Source: Blepharisma japonicum
Lineage: Eukaryota; Ciliophora; Heterotrichea; Heterotrichida; Blepharismidae
Length of the DNA stretch: 64,000 nt
Reading direction: 5' to 3'
NCBI GenBank assembly: GCA_949751835.1
Contig: CATKHK010000114.1
Span: 1 to 64,000, forward strand
Shown here: in pieces, positions 33,635 through 45,300 of the stretch
Position numbering within the stretch: the stretch's first letter is position 1
How the letters are laid out: each line of letters begins with the position of its first letter
Notes under the pieces: generated by a model
What the model was told of the DNA's origin: nothing
Database searches by the model: none
Seen by the model: the letters and a program-made list of their open reading frames with translations, nothing else
Program-made: the position numbers and the translations under genes

Positions 33635-35440
33635 TTATGCTAAATTGTTTGCTCTTTTATAGCATTCATTTGCTTCTTGTATTTTACCTATTCTTTCAAG
33701 AACAAATCCTTTATTATTATAAAAAATTGCACAATTGGGATCGAGTCTGATTGCATCATTAAAATATTTCACTGCTTCTTTATATCTCCTTTCATTTTTC
33801 AAAATTATTCCTATTCCATTGTATGCGCTACCCTCATTTGGATCTATCATAATTGCTTCATTATAGCACTCCATAGCTTCATCTCTTCTTCCTAAATCTA
33901 ATAGAGCATCTCCTTTAATTGTATAATGAAGAGCACAATTGGGATTGATTCTGATTGCATCATTAAAATATTTGACTGCTTCTTCATATCTCTTATTATC
34001 ATAATAGATACTTCCTATTACATAGTAAACAGCATCAGCATCATTTGGATCTAGTCTAATTGCTTCATTATAGCACTCCATAGCTTCATCTCTTCTTCCT
34101 AACAATTTAAGAGCATCTCCTTTATTTGTATAATAAAGAGCACAATTGGGGTCGATTCTGATTGCATCATTGTAATATTTGACTGCTTCTTCATATCTCT
34201 TTTCATTTTGTAAATTATTTGCTATTCCATTGTATGCACCACCCTCATTCGGATTTAATCTAATTGCTTCATTATAGCACTCCATAGCTTCATCCATTCT
34301 CCCTAGCAATATAAGAGTATCACCTTTATTTGTATAATAAAGAGCACAATTAGGATTTATTCTGATTGCATCATTAAAATATTTGACTGCTTCTTCATAT
34401 CTCTTATTATCATGATAGATATTTCCTATTCCATTGTATGCATCATTATGATTTGGATCCAATCTAATTGCTTCATTATAGCACTCCATAGCTTCATCTC
34501 TTCTCCCTAAAACTGATAGAGCGTTTCCTTTATTTGTATAATAAAGAGCACAATTAGGATTGATTCTGATTGCATCATTAAAATATTTGACTGCTTCTTC
34601 ATATCTCTTATTATTATAAAAGATATTTCCTATTCCATTGTATGCATCATTATGATTTGGATCCAATCTAATTGCTTCATTATAGCACTCCATAGCTTCA
34701 TCTCTTCTCCCTATATCTGATAGAGCATTTCCTTTATTTGTATAATAAAGAGCACAATTAGGATTGATTCTGATTGCATCATTAAAATATTTGACTGCTT
34801 CTTCATATCTCTTATCATTTTTAAAAATATTTCCTATTCCATTGTATGCATCATTATGATTTGGATTCAATCTAATTGCTTCATTATAGCACTCCATAGC
34901 TTCATCTCTTCTCCCTAGCAATATAAGAGTCTTCCCTTTATTTGTATAATAAAGAGCACAATTGGGGTCGATTCTGATTGCATTATTGTAATATTTATCT
35001 GCTTCTTCATATCTCTTATTATCATGATAGATATTTCCTATTCCATTGTATGCATCATTATGATTTGGATCCAATCTAATTGCTTCATTATAGCACTCCA
35101 TAGCTTCATCTCTTCTCCCTAGCAATATAAGCATATTTCCTTTATTTGTATAATAAAAAGCACAATTAGGATTGATTCTGATTGCATCATTAAAATATTT
35201 GACTGCTTCTTCATATCTCTTATTATTATAAAAGATATTTCCTATTCCATTGTAGCCAGCGTCTTGCCTTGAATCCAATCTAATGTATAAGGGCACTAGC
35301 CTGAAGTTATGGATTCCTTCAGTTGCTTCATAATGCCAAAGTAAGTGCTCACTGCACATATAAGCTTGTGGAGAAGTGCAATCGCATGAATATTCAACAT
35401 CACGATTGCACTCTGTCATAGAGCATTTCTTAATGTCCAT
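33635..35440 (-). CDS. B-box-like zinc finger / TPR protein
   Basis: 601 residues in one frame, TAA stop. Start MDIKKCSMTECNRDVEYSC, TSPQAYMCSEHLLWHYE, then about 16 TPRs, tail KIQEANECYKRANNLA. Closest to the genes at 12381-13982 and 39819-42022: it shares the LYIRLDSRQDAGYNGIG entry with the first and the ECYKRANNLA-type tail with the second. Confidence 0.85.
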   Translation of the reverse strand: MDIKKCSMTECNRDVEYSCDCTSPQAYMCSEHLLWHYEATEGIHNFRLVPLYIRLDSRQDAGYNGIGNIFYNNKRYEEAVKYFNDAIRINPNCAFYYTNKGNMLILLGRRDEAMECYNEAIRLDPNHNDAYNGIGNIYHDNKRYEEADKYYNNAIRIDPNCALYYTNKGKTLILLGRRDEAMECYNEAIRLNPNHNDAYNGIGNIFKNDKRYEEAVKYFNDAIRINPNCALYYTNKGNALSDIGRRDEAMECYNEAIRLDPNHNDAYNGIGNIFYNNKRYEEAVKYFNDAIRINPNCALYYTNKGNALSVLGRRDEAMECYNEAIRLDPNHNDAYNGIGNIYHDNKRYEEAVKYFNDAIRINPNCALYYTNKGDTLILLGRMDEAMECYNEAIRLNPNEGGAYNGIANNLQNEKRYEEAVKYYNDAIRIDPNCALYYTNKGDALKLLGRRDEAMECYNEAIRLDPNDADAVYYVIGSIYYDNKRYEEAVKYFNDAIRINPNCALHYTIKGDALLDLGRRDEAMECYNEAIMIDPNEGSAYNGIGIILKNERRYKEAVKYFNDAIRLDPNCAIFYNNKGFVLERIGKIQEANECYKRANNLA

Positions 35441-35562
35441 TTATATATAATTATATATTTCTTATATTTTCTGAGAATTTATGCATCATTTTGGAATCTA
35501 AAAATTTATTAAAGCCTATCTGCAAACCAAGAAATAATTTTATCAATATATCTAGGTTTATA
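35441..35562. promoter_or_regulatory. Bidirectional spacer, fifth copy
   Basis: 122 bp between ATGs at 35440 (minus) and 35563 (plus). Nearly identical to 13983-14103 and 16974-17094. Confidence 0.45.
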
Positions 35563-35830
35563 ATGAAGCTCATAACTAAAAACCAACCCAGATTAATTAA
35601 TTTCAACTCAATTCAGTTCTAGAAGCTCTTATTATTGCAGCAAGTAAATTCTATGTGAGTTCATCAAGTTCTTGCGCGCATTAATCTTAATTAATGGAGA
35701 GATGGAATTGCTCAGCCATCAAGGACCTCTAGTTATCCAATGTACAATGTTCTTGATTCATCTTCATTGACTCGAATGATCCTTCAGCAGATACTTGAGT
35801 GCCCTCATTTCACCCTTGGCAAGGTATCTA
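35563..35830 (+). pseudogene. Kelch-TPR 5' stub carrying the left end of the 503-bp insert
   Basis: Starts like 8541 (MKLITKNQPRLINFNSIQF, with changes). At about 35680 it runs into CTTGCGCGCATTAATCTT and on through sequence resembling 8658-8800, including CTCGAATGATCCTTCAG against CTCAAATGATTCTTCAG. It ends near 35830 at the 3' flank of the next TPR fragment. Confidence 0.55.
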
Positions 35831-35948
35831 TTACTTATTTCCTATATTTTTTGTTCTATTTATTATATGAAATTAAAAATAAATTATTCATATGAACTAA
35901 AAGTTTTGTTGCAAAAATTTCGATTATTATAAGAGAAATGATATAGAA

Positions 35949-36296
35949 CTATATTAAATTGTTAGCTCTTTCATATAATTCTTTTGCTTCTTGCTCTTTG
36001 CCTATACTTTTAAGAGTATCTTCTTTATTTCTGTGATAAAGTGCACAATTGGGATTGATTCTGATTGTATCATTGTAATATTTCACTGCTTCTTCGTATC
36101 TCTTATCATTTTCTAAAACAACTCCTATTCCATTGTATGCACCAGCAAGATTTGGATCTATTCTAATTGCTTCAATGTAGAATTCCATAACTTCATCTTT
36201 TCTCTCTAAATTAGCTAGAGCATTTCCTTTATTTATATAATAAGTATAATCATTGGGATTGATTCTGATTGCATCATTGTAATATTTTACCGCTTC
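35949..36296 (-). pseudogene. 3' fragment of a long-linker B-box-TPR gene
   Basis: Third copy of the 3' end seen at 14358-15238 and 17345-18225 (IRIDPNLAGAYNGIGVVLE, tail KELYERANNLI). It is cut at about 36296 (TTACCGCTTC, then unrelated sequence). From 36297 to 36470 there is a short segment I cannot match to anything else here. Confidence 0.8.
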
Positions 36297-36473
36297 GGAC
36301 TGCAGCTTTTGTGGATTATTTTTGCCGCATCACAAACCGTTATTTCATTAGCATTCGAAACTAATTTCGCTTTTTAGCATAACACTAAATACTAGTCTAA
36401 TTAATGAAACAAGCATTTATCATCTTTTCTATTATAAATCACGGAGTTCCCATTCTGCTTATTTCCTTTAGTA

Positions 36474-37672
36474 TTAACCTTCCACAAATCCTTTATTTTT
36501 ATAATAAGAAGCACAATTAGGATTGATTCTGATTGCATCATTAAAATATCTCAGTGCTTGTTCATATCTCTTATCACTGTTAAAGATATTTCCTATTCCA
36601 TTATACGCTTCACTATCATTTGAATTTACTCTAATTGCCTGAAAATAATAGTTAATAGCTTCATCTCTTCTCCCTAACTCTGACAAAGCACATCCTTTAT
36701 TTCTATAATAATAATCACAATTTGGATTGTATCTGATTGCATCATTGTAATATTTAAGTGCTTGTTCATATCTCTTATTATTGAAAAAGATATTTCCTAT
36801 TTCAATGCATGCTTCAGCATCATTTGGATCTAATAAAATTACTTTATTATAACATTAAATGGCTTCCTCTATTCTCCCTAACAAACGAAGAGCACCTCCT
36901 TTTTTCTTATAGCAATAAGCACAATTGAGCTCAATTCTGACTGCATCATTGTAATATTTCAGTACATCTTCATATCTCTTATCATTTTCTTTAATAATTC
37001 CTATGCCAATGTATGTATAAGCATCGTTTGGGTCTAATCTAATTGCTTCATTATAGATTTCCATAGCTTCATCTCTTCTCCCTAAACATCACAAAGCATA
37101 TCTTTATTTCTATAAATAATCAGCACAATTGGGATTGATTCTGATTGCATCATCGTAATATTTGACTGCTTCTTCATATCTCTTATCATTATAAAAAATA
37201 TTACCTATTCCATAGTATGCATAAGCTTGGTTTGGGTCTAATCTAATTGCTTCATTATAACATTCCATAGCTTCATCTCTTCTCCCTAAATTTGATAAAG
37301 CATTTCCTTTGTATAAATGATAATAATAATTATTGGGATTGATTCTGATCGCATCATTGTAATATTTTACTGTCTCTTTATATCTCTTATCATTGTAAAA
37401 GATATTTCCTATTTCACTGTATGCTAAATCTTCATTTGGATCTAATTTAATTGCCTGAAAATAGCAGTTAATAGCTTCATCTCTTCTCCCTAACTCTGAC
37501 AAAGCATTTCCTTTATTTGCATAATAAAAACCACAATTGGGATTGATATTTATTGAATCATTGTAATATTTCACTGCTTCTTCATATCTCTTATCACAAT
37601 AAAAGATAATTCCTATTACGCAATATGCTATCGCGTCATTTGGATCTAATCTAATTGTTTTATTGTATAAAC
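36474..37672 (-). pseudogene. TPR gene fragment, frame interrupted
   Basis: About eleven TPRs. A TAA replaces the usual Glu codon near 36857, and near 37085-37115 indels leave TAG and TAA in the frame. There is no zinc-finger start and no family tail. The TPRs carry local variants (AINCYFQAIKLDPNEDLAY) not common elsewhere, so this may derive from a member otherwise lost. Confidence 0.75.
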
Positions 37673-38142
37673 ACTTATAGACACCAAAACATCTAATTTA
37701 AAATATACTGTATTGATAATAACAGTAATAATAAATGATATTTACCATTACTATTATAGCCAAATCATTATTCTGAATAACTAGCTAAAAAATGTTATGC
37801 GTGGCTTCCCCTCCACGACTGATAGAAAAAAGCGCACCTATAATCATAAACTTATTCATCAAATAGAAAAATCGAAAAACAATAATTGATTTCCAAGATA
37901 TCAAATATAACAGTTTGAAGATAAATGTATCCTTTTTGCAGTATCCTTTGAATACTCATGAATAGTCGTTAATTTTCTCATTCCTAATCTCCCTTCATGA
38001 AGTAGCAGATAAATTTACTCTTAGAAGGTTTGCAATAAGTTAATATATAAAATTTATATTATAGAATAAAGGAGACAACGTAAACATAAGCATTTTCTTA
38101 TCAGGAAATATATACAAACTAAGATTAATATTTCTAGGTTTA
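37673..38142. other. AT-rich spacer, no gene recognised
   Basis: No frame of note. The last 30 bases resemble the Kelch-TPR promoter (TATTTCTAGGTTTATAATGAAG). Confidence 0.4.
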
Positions 38143-38712
38143 TAATGAAGATCATTACTAAAAGTCAAGCCAGATTAATTAATTTCAGCTTAATTCAGCT
38201 CTCGAAGATCTTTATATTGCATCAAGCCAACTCACTGTAAGCTCAATTAAGGTCTTGCTAGCCAAGAATTAAGTATCTAAGAGCTAAATTCTAAAACATA
38301 TGTAAAGAGCCCATAATGGTCCTAAGAGATCAAGATTTCAGGAGAGTTGCCAATTGTACGAAAGTCAAAATCCCTTTATTAAAATTAAACTTAGTTAGAA
38401 GTTATAAAATAGTCATTAAACTATCTAAAGCATATTATGAGATTAGATCTTTATGACCTCACTAATTGGAAAGATAAATAATGAATGATTTCATTCCAAA
38501 ACAACTAGCACTCTGCCAAATATTATATCTATTTTAGCAGCAGTAATTGCTTTGGACATGCAGAGGATAAAAATGATGTAGCTCTCTCTTTAGATTAAAA
38601 TCGATGGATTAGCTGAGAGCACCAATGCCGATGGTGGCTATAGTTGCCACAGCATAGCCTTTTATGGGAACATTGATTTCTGGATATAATAAAACTATAT
38701 TGCATCATCAAT
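38143..38712 (+). pseudogene. Kelch-TPR gene remnant without the 503-bp insert
   Basis: Opens MKIITKSQARLINFSLIQL. The junction at about 38265 (AAGGTCTTGCTAGCCAAGAA) is uninterrupted, as at 29286. Fragments of the propeller part follow (GGYSCHSIAFYGNIDFWI-like near 38630-38680). It ends where a ligase fragment begins, near 38712. Confidence 0.7.
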
Positions 38713-39260
38713 AGATATAAACATAATGTGAGGCTTTTTATTTTCAATCTTAAAATGCCCATTGGTCGGCACAGCAGAAGCACAAATCAGTCTTTGTGGG
38801 ATATGATTAAGCTCAGTGCACATTCATTATTTTCTCGAAATTCTCTATTCCAAATTATATTATTTCCAATCAAATAGAAATAATATTAAATTATGAAAAA
38901 TTAAAATTTCAGACATATTGTATTAAAATGCATATAATAATTTGATTTAACTTTTCCTTATTTCCTCCTATGAAAAACGACATCAAATGCAGAGAAATTG
39001 TGGATTTTCATATTATCTGAAACTCTACAAGCAGGGAAATAAATTCTTACACCAGAATTGACGAGTTCTTTTAAGTCATTTTGTATTGCCTGCTCTTCTG
39101 GGAGGTCCTCAGCAAACACATCTATGCAGAGGTGATAAAAGAAATTATAGATTTTCCCGAAATACTCTTCAAGATCTAGACCAAGATAAACTGGAATTTT
39201 TTTGTCTCAACTAATATTTCTCAATAGTTTTAGCTTCTTATTTGATTTGTGGAATTTCTT
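38713..39260 (-). pseudogene. Second truncated tRNA ligase copy
   Basis: Matches about 42500-42970 of the intact ligase: the 3' third with GHFKIENKKPH, and the LDLEEYFG region read from about 39180. Shorter and more decayed than the copy at 30305. A 50-60 bp AT-rich segment around 38850-38930 is absent from the other copies. Confidence 0.75.
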
Positions 39261-39818
39261 TTAATATAGAAAAAAATTATCGATTTCAAGCTCCAGATTT
39301 GTTTAAATGTTATAATTAACTCCTCTTTTAAAAATAGACTCAGATTCTGCAAATGGCACCTCTGCTTCTATTGTGAATCTAAATGCAATGTAGAGGGTTT
39401 AGAAAGTTCGGTTGAAACATGAAAAGTACCCGAGAAAAATGGAGATTTAAACTTTGGGATAAAAAATGGAAATGATGATGTGGAGTAATGCATCTAAAAG
39501 AAGGTACAAATAAAAGTGTGTAATCTCAAGTTGAGAGACATTTGAAACAAAAGTATCGCAAAGTGATAAATAAGAATCAGATTCATCTATGAAATGACTG
39601 TAGCATTTATGACGCTGAAATAAATCGAGTTATTGATAGATTTAGAGAAAACTGGAATGCTAGTGCGAGTAGAAATAGACGTTGTAGTACATGGATATAA
39701 TAAGTTATTTATTTACTATATCTTTGTTGAATTATTATATTATATTAAAAATAAATTATCAATATGAGCTAAAAAACTGTTGCTAAATTCCTATTGTTAT
39801 ATTAAAATAAATTTAGAA
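39261..39818. other. Spacer with the second copy of the unidentified block
   Basis: About 39345-39700 duplicates 33008-33400 (see that entry). The last 100 bp are the conserved B-box-TPR 3' flank. No intact gene. Confidence 0.5.
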
Positions 39819-42022
39819 TTATGCTAAATTGTTTGCTCTTTCATAGCATTCATTTGCTTCTTGTATTTCTCCTATACTTTCCAGAGCAAATCCTTTATTA
39901 TAATAATAAATTGCACAATTGGGATCGATTCTGATTGCGTCATTGAAATATTCCACTGCTTCTTCATATCTCTTTTCATTTTTCAAAATAATTCCTATTC
40001 CATTGTATGCACCATCCTCATTTGGATCTATCATAATTGCTTCATTATAGCACTCCATAGCTTCATCGATTCTCCCTAACTCTGACAAAGCATCTCCTTT
40101 ACTTCTATAATAAAGAGCACAATTGGGATCGATTCTAATAGCATCGTTGTAATATTTCACTGCTTCTTCATATCTCTTATCATCATAATAGATATCACCT
40201 ATTCCATTGTAAGCAGCATCATCATTTGGATCTAATCTAATTGCTTCATTATAGCACTCCATAGCTTCATCTCTTCTCCCCAGATAACTAAGAGTATTTA
40301 CTTTATTTTTATAATAATGAGCATAATTGGGATCGATTCTGATTGCATCATTGTAATATTTCACTGCTTCTTCATATCTCTTATCATCATAATAGATATC
40401 ACCAATTCCATTGTATGCACCATCCTCATTTGGATCCAATCTAATTGCTTCTTTATAGCACTCCATAGCTTCATCTCTTCTTCCTAGCAATCTAAGAGTA
40501 TTTCCTTTACTTGTATAATAAATAGCACAATTAGGGTCGATTCTGATTGCATCATTAAAATATTTCACTGCTTCTCCATATCTCTTTTCATTTTTCAAAA
40601 TAATTCCTATTCTATTGTATGCACCATCCTCATTTAGATCTAATCTAATTGCTTCATTTAAGCACTCCATAGCTTCATCTCTTCTCCCTAGATTACTAAG
40701 AGCATTCCCTTTATTTTTATAATAAAGAGCACAATTGGGATTGATTCTGATTGCATCATTGAAATATTTGACTGCTTCTTCATATCTCTTATCATCATAA
40801 TAGATATCACCTATTTCATTGTATGCACCATCCTCATTTGGATCTAATCTAATTGCTTCTTTATAGCAATCCATAGCTTCATCGATTCTCCCCAGATAAC
40901 TTAGAGCATTCCCTTTATTTTTATAATAAAAAGCACAATTGGGATCGATTCTGATTGCATCATTGAAATATTTGACTGCTTCTTCATATCTCTTATCATC
41001 ATAATAGATATCACCTATTCCATTGTATGCATTGCCTTCATTTGGATCTACTCTAATTGCTTCTTTATAGCAATCCATAGCTTCCTCTCTTCTCCCTAGA
41101 TAACTAAAAGTATTCCCTTTATTTGTATAATAAAGAGCACAATTGGGATTGATTCTGATTGCATCATTGAAATATTTGACTGCTTCTTCATATCTCTTAT
41201 CATCATAATAAATATCACCTATTCTAATGTATGAACCATCCTCATTTGGATCTACTCTAATTGCTTCATTATAGCACTCCATAGCTTCATCTCTTCTCCC
41301 TAGATATCTAAGAGTATTCCCTTTATTTCTATAATAAAGAGCACAATTAGGGTCGATTCTGATTGCATCATTAAAATATTTCACTGCTTCTTCATATCTC
41401 TTTTCATTTTTCAAAATAATTCCTATTCCATTGTATGCACCATCCTCATTTGGATCTAATCTAATTGCTTCTTTATAGCAATCCATAGCTTCCTCCCTAG
41501 ATAACTAAAAGTATTCCCTTTATTTTTATAATAAAGAGCACAATTGGGATTGATTCTGATTGCATCATTGTAATATTTGACTGCTTCTTCATATCTCTTA
41601 TCATCATAATAGATATCACCTATTCTATTGTATGAACCATCCTCATTTGGATCTAATCTAATTGCTTCATTATAGCACTCCATAGCTTCCTCTCTTCTCC
41701 CCAGAGATCTAAGAGCATCCCCTTTATTTTTATAATAAAGAGCACAATTGGGATGTATTCTGATTGCATCATTGAAATATTTGACTGCTTCTTCATACCT
41801 CTTATCATTATAATAGATATTTCCTATTTCATTGTAGCCAGCGTCTTGCTTTAAATCCAATTCAATGTATAAGGGCACCAGCCTGAAGTTATGGATTCCT
41901 TCAGTTGCTTCATAATGCCAAAGTAAGTGCCCACTGCACATATAAGCTTGTGGAGAAGTGCAATCGCATGAATATTCAACATCACGACTGCACCCTGCCA
42001 TAGAGCATTTCTTAATGTCCAT
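39819..42022 (-). pseudogene. B-box-TPR gene with a 7-nt deletion
   Basis: The 5' frame (41456-42022) has a perfect zinc finger (MDIKKCSMAGCSRDVEYSC) and four TPRs, then goes out of frame (GRKLWIAIKKQLD, TAA). The 3' frame (39819-41486) continues with about 16 TPRs to the tail IQEANECYERANNLA. The break is at about 41490: the family sequence CTTCCTCTCTTCTCCCTAG (as at 41087) is CTTCCTCCCTAG, seven bases shorter, between short CCTC repeats. It is otherwise undamaged, so the loss is recent or is a sequencing or assembly artefact. Confidence 0.8.
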
Positions 42023-42330
42023 TATCTATGTTAGAGAAGCATTTATTACTTTGGTGAAACAAATTATTTTAAAATTGATTTTCTATATAGTCGCTATGAT
42101 GTGGACAAAATAGAGGTAAAAGACAAAATGATCAAACAAAACATTAATAATTCTTAAATTTTGGTTTAATGACTGAAGCCAAGTGAGAAATTGCAGTCAA
42201 AGAAATGCAGTAAGTTGGAAAAGAAACTATTGAGCATCAAAAAGGATTAATATCTATTGCATCCATCTGAAAATCTACGCAATATAAATGAATTTAACGA
42301 AATAATTATAAGAATCTATCTAATTTCTAA
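42023..42330. other. Spacer, ligase 3' flank
   Basis: From about 42042 it matches 30045-30304. It abuts the B-box-TPR start directly, so the usual 121-bp spacer and Kelch stub are missing here, unlike at other family members. Confidence 0.5.
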
Positions 42331-45300
42331 TTAATGATCGTATTTTTTTGTTACTCCTTTCAAAAACCATTGTGGATACAGCTTTAGTGCATATATATCC
42401 ACACTTTCTTTCATTAAATTTCCATGGCTTCTACTTATATTATCCTGCAAATTAGCATGCTCAAGCACATCATTGCTTAATTTTGCAGGCCATTTCCCTA
42501 ATAGTAATGTAACGTGTGGCTTTTTATTTTCAATCCTAAAATGCCCATCAGTCGACACAGCAGAGGCACAAACCAGTCTTTGTGGGACATATACGATATG
42601 AGTAAGCCTCAGTGCGCATTCATTATTTTCTCGAAATTCTCTATAATAATTTGATTTTAACTTTTCCTTATTTCCTCCTATGAAAAATGATGTCAAATGC
42701 AGAGAATTTGTGAATTTTCATTTATCTGAAACTCTACCAGCCGGGGCATAAATTCTTACACCAGAATTGACGAGCTCTTTTAAGTCATTTTGAATTGCCT
42801 GCTCTTCTGGGAAGCTTGAAGCAAATGCATCTAATGCAGAGGTAATAAAAGGAATTAAAGATGTCCCGAAATATTCTTCGAGATCTAGGCCAATATAAAC
42901 TGGAATTTTTTCTGGCTCAGCTTTTATTTCTTCAATAATTTTAACTTCTTCTTCGATTTTTTGTGGAATTTCTTTAATTTCTTCTCGGATTTTTTGAGTT
43001 GGCTGGATTTCTTTAGTTTCTTCAAGTATTTTTTGTGGAATTTGTTTAATTTCTTCAGCTATTTTTATTTCCTCTTCTGGTGCTTTTATGCCAATTAAGT
43101 TTTCAAGCTCTCTTTCCAAAATTTCTCCAAGGCTAATATGAGGCAAAGGAATATCAGTTTTTTCAATTTCTTCGATAATAATTCTAATACATTCTTCATT
43201 AGGAGTCTTACCAATTGTATAGCTCTGTAGTACATCCGTCATCAAATTCTCGAATTCTTTGCTGATTTTTATTTTTTCATCGACAAATGGAATCTTTAAA
43301 AAAAGTTTAACTTCTTTTAATAATGAACTTCCTTCATCAAGAAGAAAATTTTTATAAAGCATATACATCATCATAACAACGCCAACCCTTTTTTCTAAGC
43401 TTCCAGCTAGCGTCTCATGATTGTCTCTATTTTTAATCCTCAGCAAGCATGTTAGTAGGACTTGTAGACTCATTGGGAAGAAATGTTGGTTTAAGTAAAA
43501 TTTTTGGCAATCTGGAACCATTGCTATAATTTTTGCATTCTTATCCCCTTTTTTAATTGTTTCAAATGACCCCTTGATAGCATTTGGTGGATGATTTTTG
43601 TCTAAATATATAATTTTCCTCGAAGATTCTTGTCTTAAAGCTGATATAATTTCATCTTGAAAAATTTTAGTAGTTTGTTTGGTTGTTTTATCATAGAGAA
43701 CCTGTTCATCAGTGCTTCCGTGCTCTTCTATATATTTATTATATAGCTCCCCTCGAATTTTATCAGAACTTATAGAAAAAAACGCAAATCCATTTCTCTC
43801 AGCAATTTCTTGAAAAACTGGCACCAGTTCTGTTTTTCCTAATGCAGGAATGCCAAGAGGAACAATAACGTAGGTCCCTTCTGGATAAAACACTTTTGGC
43901 TTTGGAGGTGGGAAAAGCAGCTTAAGCGCTTCTTCAATTAACCTTTCGTAAGAAATCAAGCCAAAATCATGTGAACACTTCTTTAAGAAGTTCCTGAGAG
44001 TAAAAATGGCATTGTATAAATTTTTTATGGCTTCTTCTGGATTTTGGTTTTTAATGTAACTCTGCGCATTTAATGGAATTTCTTCAGTCGAATTTTTCAT
44101 TTCTTGGAGCTTATTTAGGGTTTCTGGAATTGAAGAAGTAGTATACCCAGCAAAAATGACAAGATCATGCTCACTGAATTTAGGATTCTTAGGAACATTA
44201 TTAAAGAAATAAAGAGGAAATTCTAATGGATTTGTTGATTTGTACTCATATTTTATATCTGAGCATCCAAGAGCGTTAGATATGCCCCTTAATTGTGTCA
44301 TTGAATAGTAGCAAGGAGGAGCCAATAATACTATGGATTTATAATTTGTATTGGGTCTGATATAAGATCCAGGTATTTTTACAGTCTCCAAAACTTTATC
44401 TAGAAAATCAATATATTTTCCTCTATTTTTATATAAATTTGGATTTCTTTCTATTTCTTCAAAAGCTTTTCTTGCTACCTCAAAATAATACTCTAGGGGC
44501 TTTGGCAAACTTTGTCCTGCCGCAAGCTCATTAACTTCTTTTACAAATTTTTTGTGAATATCATTTGCATTATTTTCAATATTTTTTGTTTTTTCTCTGA
44601 TTTTTCTAAAAATTCTGTATTCAAGTGTTTTTAATTTCGTTAATGATAAAGTTTCTTGATTTTCCAAAGCCTCGTTAAACTCCTGCTCACTTGGCAAATT
44701 CCCTGTGTTTTTTAATAGAAAATTTTCTGCTGCAGCCAATATAGGGTTGTCTTGTGCTTTATTTTTTACAAAATATAGAACAGCTCCTTCTTCACCTACC
44801 TCTAAAGTTTCTGAAGACACCTCACAAAACAGCCCTTTTAGCCTCTCATATAAATCCAAAACACTATGAAAATTTCCGAATTTCTCCATTTTTACGTGAT
44901 CAAGATTATATTTCCTGAAAAATTGTAAAGCTTTTAATGGTGGCTTACAGGTGATTACAGAATTATTGTCAACTAGTGCAAAAAATACCAAAGAAATTTT
45001 GCTGTACCTAATAAGATGCTGGAAATCCTGATTTCCTGTGTATTCACCGACTAGAGTATGTCCTGATAATTCTTGTTTAAAATTATTTACTACATCAAGT
45101 CTCATACTTTCAATGATATTAAACCACTCATTTGCAATTAATACTGCAAAATTAAATCTAGGAGCTGAGAATGATTTTATATCTTTTCTATTCCTTGCTA
45201 TTAAGCTCACATTTTTGCTTGCAATAATTCATGAGTCCAATGGCTGAAAATATGAAACTTGTGCATTTTCCCCATTAGCTTTGACAGTTTTATAGACATC

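Noticed and set aside
33677-33895. Plus-strand frames opposite the TPR genes (also 39861-40079, 13918-14163, 16909-17154)
   Set aside because: These are antisense shadows of the repetitive B-box-TPR coding sequence, recurring because the genes are paralogues.
1-42000. CRISPR-like array suggested by the regular repeats
   Set aside because: The 204-bp period is coding, in frame, and translates to TPRs; spacers are absent.
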